Shown piece after piece: positions 40,244-45,645 of a stretch of DNA of 45,645 bases. Location: positions 1-45,645 of IMG/VR virus record IMGVR_UViG_3300017739_002423; one strand, 5' to 3'. The translations under genes were made by a program, and so were the position numbers. The notes under the pieces were generated by a model. That model did not search any database, was not told where the DNA came from, and was given only the letters and a program-made list of their open reading frames with translations. Every line of letters starts with the position of its first letter. Positions within the stretch are counted from its first letter, which is position 1. Origin of the DNA: a virus.

Positions 40244-40589
40244 AGTATGTTTCGTAAGCGGTAATTACGGCCTTTTGTTGTTTTACTAACTTGAGTAAGT
40301 CAGTAACATTTAAACTAAGAGCTTCGTAACCTTTTTCATCTACGGCAAACACGACTATTTGTTTTTTATCGTTCTTTAATTTTTCAAAGATTGATTGAGC
40401 ATTATCAGGAGTCACAACAACCCAGTTTATAGGACGCTGTGTAAAGCGATCTACACTAGGTAATTCTAGTTTTGGTTTTTCAACCGGTTTTGTAAATATA
40501 TCAATGGTCTTTGGGACTTGACTACAACTACTTAGAAGCAGTACTGTCGCTATTCCCATCAACACACTTAACATACTTCGCTTGTGCAT
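40227..40589 (-). CDS. Lipoprotein, probable outer-membrane spanin subunit
   Basis: A 120-residue protein with a lipoprotein signal (MHKRSMLSVLMGIATVLLLS then SC, cysteine at residue 22). The mature part has a proline-rich beginning (KPVEKPKLELPSVDRF) and a mixed region ending in an acidic helix. It overlaps the gene of a membrane-anchored coiled-coil protein by 62 bases in another frame, an arrangement of Rz/Rz1-type spanins. Those fuse inner and outer membranes at lysis. It is longer than lambda Rz1, so the spanin assignment is moderate. A GGAG ribosome site precedes the ATG. Confidence 0.65.
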   Translation of the reverse strand: MHKRSMLSVLMGIATVLLLSSCSQVPKTIDIFTKPVEKPKLELPSVDRFTQRPINWVVVTPDNAQSIFEKLKNDKKQIVVFAVDEKGYEALSLNVTDLLKLVKQQKAVITAYETYYEDEE

Positions 40590-41001
40590 CTTGATCTCCT
40601 AATGGTGCTCCTGTAAGAATTTCGAAGCATCTAAACAACTCTGTTGTACCTGTATTTAACTGTTCTTCAATGTACTCAGGATTTTCTAGGGCTCTTTCGC
40701 CAACTGACATATCCCTACCATCTGTGCCTTCTTCGAACAGTTTCTCAACATCTCTTACTTGTTGTCTAGCTTCTTCAAATTCTTCGGATAATGTATTGAA
40801 TGCTTTTTGCATATTTGCCATATCAGACCTTAAGGCTTCATTGGCGGCACTTTGTTGTTGAATAGCACCTTCTAACTTACCTTGATTCTCTGCATATGTA
40901 CGAAGTGCGGCCTGCGTATCTTGATAATACCAGTATGCCACTCCTGCAAAGGCGGCAAAAGCCGCGAACATAATTAGATAAACTTTTAGTTTTGCAAACA
41001 T
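40528..41001 (-). CDS. Membrane-anchored coiled-coil protein, probable inner-membrane spanin subunit
   Basis: A 157-residue protein with an N-terminal hydrophobic helix (YLIMFAAFAAFAGVAYWYYQ, about residues 8-27) and then a long coiled coil (NEALRSDMANMQKAFNTLSE then EFEEARQQVRDVEKL). Two cysteines near the end (RCFEILTG and KYVKCVDG) could form disulfides. The N-in, C-out layout, coiled coil and overlap with a lipoprotein gene fit a Rz-type spanin. The start overlaps the stop of IF-1 by one base (TAATG). A general periplasmic structural protein remains possible. Confidence 0.65.
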   Translation of the reverse strand: MFAKLKVYLIMFAAFAAFAGVAYWYYQDTQAALRTYAENQGKLEGAIQQQSAANEALRSDMANMQKAFNTLSEEFEEARQQVRDVEKLFEEGTDGRDMSVGERALENPEYIEEQLNTGTTELFRCFEILTGAPLGDQDAQAKYVKCVDGNSDSTASK

Positions 41002-41219
41002 TATTTGTACCTATATGTTATTCTTCCTTTTGTAAGATCATAATGGCTCATTTCTATATCAACTTTATCATTTAAGAGAATGTTAATATTGTGCTTTCTA
41101 ATCTTACCACTTATGCTACAAATAATAGTGTGACCATTTTCTATCTCAACTTGAAATAGTGCATTTGGTAAACACTGCATAACCTTACCTTCTAGTTTTA
41201 TTGGTTCTTCTTTGGCCAT
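41001..41219 (-). CDS. infA: Translation initiation factor IF-1
   Basis: A 72-residue protein, the same length as E. coli IF-1 and alike along its length: [57 protein letters not shown], and [13 protein letters not shown]. The LPN-x-x-F-x-V-E-x-ENGH core, ISGK-x-RK and YDL-x-KGRI blocks are the IF-1 hallmarks of the OB fold. IF-1 binds the 30S A site and helps select the start codon. It starts at a TAATG overlap with the upstream unknown gene, so it is part of a long operon. A phage-borne IF-1 is rare. Confidence 0.93.
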   Translation of the reverse strand: MAKEEPIKLEGKVMQCLPNALFQVEIENGHTIICSISGKIRKHNINILLNDKVDIEMSHYDLTKGRITYRYK

Positions 41220-42163
41220 TAATACTTTGTTAGGAACTTCATACGCTCTGCAATTTCTTTTGCTTCTGGATTATGTTGTAATTGATAATCACGGGCATCA
41301 GTAATTACTGCATGTTCAAAATTATCCTTGGTAAAGGGTTGGCTTTCTTTGTTTTCATAAGCCTTAAATGTTACATTTAGAAAATCTTTATCTACTTTTG
41401 TAACATCTCGTAAAATGCTTTCAATAATGTCATAAGCATTATTGTGTCTTGTAATTTCTACAAACACTGTATAATCACCATCCTCATTAGGACCTGGTGA
41501 AACTTCTACATCTAATACGTCTTCATTCAATTTACTTTCAATAAATTGACTTAAATCTTGTGCTGGATCTTTATCTTTTACTTTAATGCCTAGTACAATA
41601 ACTTTTTCATCTTTGCCAAGTTTACTTTTGTATTGATCAATACTAACTTCATTGTGTACTAAACTTCTTAAATCATTTTCCTTAACACTTTCATACATTG
41701 TGCTACTACCGCCCATGCGTTCACCTTGTGTTGCACTTGTGTTGTGTGGCATCATCATACGTGCTGGGATCTTTTCTTTTGCAATCTTTTTAGCATATTT
41801 TAGATCTTCTTTATCTACTGGACCTTTGAATCCGTATGATTTATCGTAAATGTGTTCCCAACCACTGCCATCATTCTTAATATAAGAAATTGCTGTGTCA
41901 GGATATCTTACAATACCATATTTTGTTTGTTCGTCTTCTTTAAGATCATTTTTACTAATTACGTCTATTAATTTTTGTTCAACACCTTTAATTAATTTCA
42001 TATGCTCTTTGTCAGCCATATCACCGTCTTTTTCATTCTTTTCAACGTCTGCTAACAAAGCACTAAGTAAATCGTCTGCATGTGGATACCTAGCTCTTAA
42101 TTTTTGAATTGCATATTGTGTTTTAGGATCAAATCCTGATAAACTTTTATCCTGTTGGGGCAT
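41219..42163 (-). CDS. Unknown protein
   Basis: A 314-residue protein, [20 protein letters not shown]. The N-terminal 90 residues are helical and acidic ([20 protein letters not shown]). The middle includes [20 protein letters not shown]. The C-terminal part alternates strands and helices ([39 protein letters not shown]), suggesting an alpha/beta domain. No family is recognised. It overlaps both IF-1 (one base) and the upstream 175-residue gene (17 bases) and is therefore part of the same transcript. Confidence 0.7.
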   Translation of the reverse strand: MPQQDKSLSGFDPKTQYAIQKLRARYPHADDLLSALLADVEKNEKDGDMADKEHMKLIKGVEQKLIDVISKNDLKEDEQTKYGIVRYPDTAISYIKNDGSGWEHIYDKSYGFKGPVDKEDLKYAKKIAKEKIPARMMMPHNTSATQGERMGGSSTMYESVKENDLRSLVHNEVSIDQYKSKLGKDEKVIVLGIKVKDKDPAQDLSQFIESKLNEDVLDVEVSPGPNEDGDYTVFVEITRHNNAYDIIESILRDVTKVDKDFLNVTFKAYENKESQPFTKDNFEHAVITDARDYQLQHNPEAKEIAERMKFLTKY

Positions 42164-42674
42164 TTGGATCTCCCTCTGGTTGTGTTAAGTCATTATTTGG
42201 TTCTGCCAATGGCTCAGTATTAACTTCCGCTTTTTCATTGTTTAATCTATCTGATGTCATTTGATCCATATACTGTCTTGGAATTTCTAATGTAACAAGC
42301 CAAACCGGACGCTCTACCTTTTTTGCCGCCGGCATACCTGGACGGCGTGGATCAGGAACATCTGATCTATCTTCAGGAGTAACTAATTTGGCGGCAGTTA
42401 CTAAGTTATCTTTTGCATAATAAACTTTACCACCGGATGCAAGAATACGTTCTGCTCCCTCTGGGTCTGGCATTAGTTTATGTGGATACATTAACGTAAC
42501 TGTTACCCAATACTTTTCAATTTCAGGACCTTCTACAATTTCGCCCTTAAACCAGTTAGGATAAGCATATACATTTAATGTATCTAAATATTCATCAACT
42601 TGCATAAGAACATCTAATGCAGAGTTTCTACTCACGTTGCTTTCCAACGCTTTCATTATATCCATTTGATCCAT
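42147..42674 (-). CDS. Unknown conserved-type phage protein
   Basis: A 175-residue protein beginning MDQMDIMKALESNVSRNSAL then DVLMQVDEYLDTLNVYAYPN. The middle is strand-rich (KYWVTVTLMYPHKLMPDPEG, then GKVYYAKDNLVTAAKLVTPE), and the end is acidic, proline-rich and likely disordered ([18 protein letters not shown]). Proteins of this style occur in T4-like marine phages, but I cannot name a function. A late-type octamer and an AAAGGAAT ribosome site precede the ATG. It heads the operon that includes IF-1, the probable spanins, DnaJ-like and ClpA-like genes. Confidence 0.72.
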   Translation of the reverse strand: MDQMDIMKALESNVSRNSALDVLMQVDEYLDTLNVYAYPNWFKGEIVEGPEIEKYWVTVTLMYPHKLMPDPEGAERILASGGKVYYAKDNLVTAAKLVTPEDRSDVPDPRRPGMPAAKKVERPVWLVTLEIPRQYMDQMTSDRLNNEKAEVNTEPLAEPNNDLTQPEGDPNAPTG

Positions 42675-42693
42675 GTAATAATTCCTTTGTAAT

Positions 42694-42702
42694 ATTATTT
42701 AT
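42694..42702 (-). promoter_or_regulatory. Late promoter-like motif ATAAATAAT
   Basis: Minus strand AGATAAATAATATTAC lies 20 bases before the ATG at 42674. It would put the whole operon down to clpA under late control. Confidence 0.55.
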
Positions 42703-42743
42703 CTAAAAAGAGTTTTACTAACTGTTAATCCGTGTATCTCGTG

Positions 42744-42751
42744 GTAAATAC
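42744..42751 (+). promoter_or_regulatory. Late promoter-like octamer GTAAATAC
   Basis: Plus strand GGTAAATACTTGTACGGG lies about 40 bases before the phoH ATG. It forms a divergent pair with the minus-strand motif at 42694. Confidence 0.45.
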
Positions 42752-42792
42752 TTGTACGGGACGCTAACTGGACTATTAAGTTAGGAGAAGCA

Positions 42793-43521
42793 ATGGCTAA
42801 AAGAGCTCGTAAAACCAAAAACCAACAACATCAGGGTGATGTCATACAACTAAACGCATTTAGATCTAGAGAACGACAAGTAACAATGATTCCAAAGAAT
42901 CTTCGACAAGAAGATTACATTGAATTACTTGATAACCCAAACAAACATATAGTATTTGCAATGGGTCCAGCCGGCACGGGTAAAACCTTACTAGGCGTAT
43001 TAGCGGCTATTAAAGATCTCAGACAGGGTAAATGCGAAAAAATAATTGTAACACGCCCAGCAGTAAGTGTTGACGAACAACACGGATATTTACCAGGTAC
43101 ACTTGTAGAAAAAATGGCGCCATGGACTAGACCAATTTTTGATGTGTTTGAAGAATATTGGACACCTCAACAGATTGAACTAATGATAGCAGATGGCGTG
43201 ATAGAGATTGCACCTCTGGCCTATATGCGAGGCAGAACATTTAAACATGCTTGGATTATTGCAGATGAAATGCAAAACGCCACGCCAAGTCAAATGAAGA
43301 TGCTACTTACACGCATTGGTGATAATTCTCGTATCGTAGTAACAGGTGACCTTAACCAACATGATAGAGGTTACGAAAATAATGGCCTTAAAGATTTTAT
43401 CACACTATTGAAACAACAGGATGATAGCATGTTCGGCTTAGTCGAATTTGCAAAGCAGGATGTAGAGAGACATCCGGCTGTAACTGCTGTTTTGAACATT
43501 TACGGAGACGAATCCGTTTAA
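42793..43521 (+). CDS. phoH: PhoH-like P-loop ATPase
   Basis: A 242-residue protein and the only gene on the plus strand. FAMGPAGTGKTLLGVLAAI holds Walker A (58-65), and WIIADEMQNATPSQMKMLL is the Walker B region with a glutamine-rich helix, then RIVVTGDLNQHDRG, the family sensor. PhoH-like ATPases are common in marine phages; the cellular role (RNA-linked ATPase, phosphate stress) is uncertain. An AGGAG ribosome site precedes the ATG. Its stop overlaps the stop of the convergent HAD gene by two bases. Confidence 0.93.
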   Translation: MAKRARKTKNQQHQGDVIQLNAFRSRERQVTMIPKNLRQEDYIELLDNPNKHIVFAMGPAGTGKTLLGVLAAIKDLRQGKCEKIIVTRPAVSVDEQHGYLPGTLVEKMAPWTRPIFDVFEEYWTPQQIELMIADGVIEIAPLAYMRGRTFKHAWIIADEMQNATPSQMKMLLTRIGDNSRIVVTGDLNQHDRGYENNGLKDFITLLKQQDDSMFGLVEFAKQDVERHPAVTAVLNIYGDESV

Positions 43522-44096
43522 TCTAGGATTATATTACAAATTTCAGTCCAGTTAGCAACTCGTGTAATCCTAGAATCCTCACAAGATTGATTATGACCAT
43601 GATTAATTAGCATGGTTGTAAGTCCCATATCAGCACCAAGAACTGCGTTTGCAGTTTTATCCTCAATCCAATACATTCCTGTATCTTTATACGGTGCAAG
43701 AGCTTCATCTTTATCAGCACCAGTATCCAAACACACAACATTCTTACTAGTAAACACATCTTTACCAAAAATGTTCTGTAAATTCTTTACCCTTGCCTTT
43801 TTTGCATATTTGTCTAAACTTAGGCTTGTAATCACTTGTAGATCATATCCTGCTTCTACAAGTTTTGCAATTCCGCTTCGTGCATCTCGCAGAGCAGGCA
43901 AGTGACCCATCCATGCACTATTGTTAAAAGACTTAACTAGACTTTTACCATAATCTTTTTCTATCCCATATGCAGTTGCTACATCATATTCATCTGCATC
44001 TACCTTGTTGTGTCCGTTCTGTGCCATCCACGTTGTGAAACTGGCTTCCCAATTAAGTAGGACACCATCTACGTCTGTAAGTATTGTCTTATTCAA
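43518..44096 (-). CDS. HAD-family 5'-nucleotidase-like phosphatase (TTG start)
   Basis: A 192-residue HAD protein: ILTDVDGVLLNWEASF gives the D-x-D nucleophile motif I, LQVITSLSLDKYAKKA is motif II, and MYWIEDKTANAVLG is the motif IV acidic pair. It looks like the phage deoxynucleotidase or polynucleotide phosphatase group. The start is TTG at 44096, with AAAGGT seven bases before it. It is driven by its own sigma70-type promoter, so it is likely early. It might salvage nucleotides; the related C-terminal domain of the 1144-residue fusion is a distant relative. Confidence 0.85.
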   Translation of the reverse strand: MNKTILTDVDGVLLNWEASFTTWMAQNGHNKVDADEYDVATAYGIEKDYGKSLVKSFNNSAWMGHLPALRDARSGIAKLVEAGYDLQVITSLSLDKYAKKARVKNLQNIFGKDVFTSKNVVCLDTGADKDEALAPYKDTGMYWIEDKTANAVLGADMGLTTMLINHGHNQSCEDSRITRVANWTEICNIILD

Positions 44097-44129
44097 GTCT
44101 GTAACCTTTCTATCTTTACTTTCACTATT

Positions 44130-44158
44130 AATATAGCAAGATATCTTACCTTTGTCAA
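44130..44158 (-). promoter_or_regulatory. Sigma70-type promoter for HAD gene
   Basis: On the minus strand TTGACA, a 17-base spacer, then TATATT. The spacer contains GTAAGATATCTTGC, whose centre AAGATATCTT is palindromic and is shared in part with the promoters near 26740 and 27660. Confidence 0.83.
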
Positions 44159-44176
44159 CCTAAAAAGTCAAGGAAA

Positions 44177-44201
44177 AGGCGGAATAATTAATACTCCGCC
44201 T
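44177..44201 (-). terminator. Rho-independent terminator after the outer-membrane protein gene
   Basis: A seven-base stem, AGGCGGA paired with TCCGCCT, with an 11-base loop. On the minus strand it is followed by TTT. It lies just after the stop of the barrel gene. Confidence 0.7.
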
Positions 44202-44214
44202 CATTTTAATCCCA

Positions 44215-44802
44215 TTAGAATTTGACAGTTAAGCCCACTTTGAGATTCATTTTTCCATCTTTAGATTTAAAATCTGCATCTCTTGGATCTTTAACTGATA
44301 ACTTCAGTGAAACACCTTCTGACATTGCATAAGTTGTTCCAACTTCTACATAACTATCTTTCTGGTCAAAGTTCATAATATCATCGCTAGTTGAATTATA
44401 TGTATAACCAGCTTCAATATATGGACCTAATTTTTCAACTTTTGTTGTTAGTCCAACATATGGTGTTACATGCACTTCTTCTGCGGCTGAAAAACTATCG
44501 CCTAACCAGTAAGCAGTTTTTGTACCGAAATATGCATTCTTCTCATTCAACCACTTTTTGTTATGTTGTAGTTTCCAATCAGAAGTATCACCATTTTGTT
44601 TTAGTGTAATTCCTACATTACCAATTGAAAAGTCTTTTCCAATAGTAATTTGATCTGCGCCAGAGCGTGGTGTTTGCACACTTACCATATAATCTTTACT
44701 CTTTACAGTTAACTGTGTAGTTGGGTTATCCCAATCTTCAGCCATTGATGCTGTCGAAGAAATGGCGACCATAAAGGCCACCGCCGTTAGTATCTTTTTC
44801 AT
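44215..44802 (-). CDS. Outer-membrane beta-barrel protein
   Basis: A 195-residue protein with a Sec signal (MKKILTAVAFMVAISSTASM then AEDW). The mature chain is a run of alternating amphipathic strands (VGITLKQNGDTSDWKLQHNK, PYIEAGYTYNSTSD, SYVEVGTTYAMSEGVSLKLS) and ends with KVGLTVKF, the terminal phenylalanine of a barrel assembly signal. It therefore likely inserts in the host outer membrane. Phage-encoded porin-like proteins can alter receptors or permeability (superinfection exclusion), but that is inference. An AAGGAAG ribosome site precedes the ATG, and the tmRNA lies directly upstream. Confidence 0.83.
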   Translation of the reverse strand: MKKILTAVAFMVAISSTASMAEDWDNPTTQLTVKSKDYMVSVQTPRSGADQITIGKDFSIGNVGITLKQNGDTSDWKLQHNKKWLNEKNAYFGTKTAYWLGDSFSAAEEVHVTPYVGLTTKVEKLGPYIEAGYTYNSTSDDIMNFDQKDSYVEVGTTYAMSEGVSLKLSVKDPRDADFKSKDGKMNLKVGLTVKF

Positions 44803-44840
44803 TTAAGTCTTCCTTGTATTCAGGACTGAATGTCCTATAT

Positions 44841-45095
44841 TAGATGGCGGATTCTGTTCCGAGGCTCCGCCGGGCCTGTGATTTTATGCCGCGATGGCAA
44901 AATCAGGTGCAATATTATCGTTTGCATTTAGTTTAATTGATCTATACGCGATCATCCGGTAAACTCCACTTCACTTTCACACCTGTCGATCCTATTTCGC
45001 CCCCATAAAAAGACTCTCGTCTTAAAAGTATTTTGGTGGAGGCGCCGGGTACCGCCCCCGGGTCCAGTATGTGTCTACGTTGCTTCAACGTCTAC
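44841..45095 (-). ncRNA. ssrA: Permuted two-piece tmRNA (alphaproteobacterial type)
   Basis: On the minus strand the acceptor piece comes first. A hairpin (ACGTTG...CAACGT) is followed by CCGGGGGCGGTACCCGG and CGCCTCCACCA, ending at 45034. A 29-base spacer (45033-45005) follows. The coding piece begins GGGGGCGAAATAGGATCGAC at 45004. GGGGGCG (45004-44998) pairs with CGCCTCC of the acceptor piece over seven base pairs with one G-U. The tag frame, 44925-44887, gives ANDNIAPDFAIAA, then TAA (44884-44886). After the stop there is an H-type pseudoknot (AGGC...GCCT with GGCGGA...TCCGCC). A sigma70-type promoter precedes it. Confidence 0.93.
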
Positions 45096-45102
45096 AGTAT
45101 TA

Positions 45103-45131
45103 TTTATACTGTAATAGTATTGTTTTGTCAA
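45103..45131 (-). promoter_or_regulatory. Promoter of the tmRNA, sigma70-type with overlapping late-type octamer
   Basis: On the minus strand TTGACA, a 17-base spacer, then TATAAA. The -10 extends to TATAAATA, an exact match to the T4 late promoter. The RNA could be made early and late. An inverted repeat (ACAGTAT...ATACTGT) spans the -10. Confidence 0.8.
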
Positions 45132-45135
45132 CCTT

Positions 45136-45645
45136 TTATTTGAATTCCTTGTATCTGTGTGCTTTGAAACAACTATTCTGTGCTCCTGTAATAAACTCAT
45201 TAAGTGGGCTTGGATATTCTGCAAAATCTGGAATTACATATTCCCATACTGTTTCACCTTGTGGTGTTACTTCAAACAATCTACCAAATGCACTTTCACA
45301 AATAAATGTGTTGCCGTTCCATAAACGTTGAACACTACCCATGTAAGGTGAAAAGAAACTAGGAGGCATATCGTCTACATAACTCCAAACCATTTCTTTA
45401 CTTGCTAAGTCAAACTCTACAATTCTACTGTGATGTACGCTTGGTGGCCTAATATTTCCATTACAAAATGCAATAAGTGTTCCTTTGTCAGTAACAACAG
45501 GACAATGTTGTTGTGCTACATCGGGCCATTTCTTTTGCCATACAACCTGTTTACTGTTTATATTAACACCAATAATACCACTAGTGTTTCTCAAACTCAT
45601 ATAAACAATATTATCATGCAAATGAACACCATTAATCATGGGCCA
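45136..45645 (-). CDS. Arylsulfotransferase-like beta-propeller protein (partial, N-terminus outside window)
   Basis: The frame is open through the right end of the window. The ATG at 45639 is probably internal, because the reading frame continues beyond it. At least 167 C-terminal residues are present. They have propeller-blade repeats: NTSGIIGVNINSKQVVWQKK, SRIVEFDLASKEMVWSYVDD, and GNTFICESAFGRLFEVTPQG then ETVWEYV, the last typical of ASST-type arylsulfotransferases. The catalytic histidine-rich part cannot be fully judged. The tmRNA promoter lies just beyond its stop. Confidence 0.7.
   Translation of the reverse strand, partial: WPMINGVHLHDNIVYMSLRNTSGIIGVNINSKQVVWQKKWPDVAQQHCPVVTDKGTLIAFCNGNIRPPSVHHSRIVEFDLASKEMVWSYVDDMPPSFFSPYMGSVQRLWNGNTFICESAFGRLFEVTPQGETVWEYVIPDFAEYPSPLNEFITGAQNSCFKAHRYKEFK

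Noticed and set aside
44822-44836. AGGAC/GTCCT hairpin after the tmRNA as a terminator
   Set aside because: The stem is short and no T-run follows on the minus strand; it may be a processing hairpin instead.
45005-45033. Hairpin AAGACGAGAGTCTT followed by T-run, looking like a terminator
   Set aside because: It sits exactly in the spacer between the tmRNA acceptor and coding pieces, so it is better explained as the processed loop of the permuted tmRNA precursor.
1-45645. Possible prophage in a bacterial chromosome
   Set aside because: No integrase, attachment site, repressor or host housekeeping run is seen; IF-1 and ClpA could suggest a host but are embedded between phage-type genes with one-base overlaps.
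1-45645. tRNA genes or CRISPR arrays
   Set aside because: No cloverleaf apart from the tmRNA acceptor domain and no regularly spaced direct repeats were found by eye outside the fibre-gene repeats.

Overview
The window looks like a 45.6-kb piece of a lytic, T4-like marine tailed phage (myovirus). Evidence: a T4-type family B DNA polymerase, a DsbA-like late-promoter DNA-binding protein, PhoH, large repetitive tail-fibre proteins, and T4-like late promoters (consensus about NTAAATAC) in front of structural genes. The DNA is AT-rich, and genes are packed with 1-20 base overlaps, nearly all on the minus strand; phoH is the only plus-strand gene. No integrase, repressor, tRNA or CRISPR array was seen. 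A permuted two-piece tmRNA of alphaproteobacterial style (tag ANDNIAPDFAIAA) suggests an alphaproteobacterial host, possibly SAR11-like; that host call is inference.

Layout from left to right. (1) 1-6.4 kb: end of a 2-oxoglutarate oxygenase gene, DNA polymerase, a sulfotransferase-like protein, DsbA and small membrane or basic proteins. (2) 6.4-9.2 kb: an unusual group with an SGNH-like protein, a shortened ANL adenylating enzyme, a membrane protein and a possible ATP-grasp-like protein. (3) 9.2-25.3 kb: a long block of poorly known proteins, many starting with a short leader of the type M-R/K-I-N-E-I-x-E. The leaders resemble T4 capsid-targeting sequences ending in the prohead-protease motif L/I-x-E. 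The block includes an 1144-residue fusion (ParB-like, ADP-ribosyltransferase-like, CCA-adding-type nucleotidyltransferase and HAD domains), a second nucleotidyltransferase-like protein, two paralogous radical SAM proteins around a cysteine-rich protein, SGNH, GNAT and several oxygenases. (4) 25.2-29.9 kb: small units with sigma70-type promoters, carrying a secreted polysaccharide-lyase-like protein, GNAT, UV-damage endonuclease, a RyR-domain protein and an EF-hand membrane protein. (5) 29.9-36.7 kb: late virion genes, including two giant tail-fibre-like proteins. (6) 36.7-42.7 kb: a ClpA-like unfoldase, a DnaJ-like co-chaperone, a probable spanin pair, translation initiation factor IF-1 and two unknowns. 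(7) 42.8-45.6 kb: phoH, a HAD nucleotidase, an outer-membrane barrel, the tmRNA and a partial arylsulfotransferase-like gene.

The most interesting idea is that the right-hand third holds a phage-borne translation and protein-quality module. IF-1 may act on initiation, tmRNA may rescue stalled ribosomes and tag their products, and the ClpA-like protein keeps a ClpP-docking loop and could feed tagged proteins to host ClpP, helped by DnaJ. The second is a large set of proteins that may be packaged inside the capsid and injected with the DNA.
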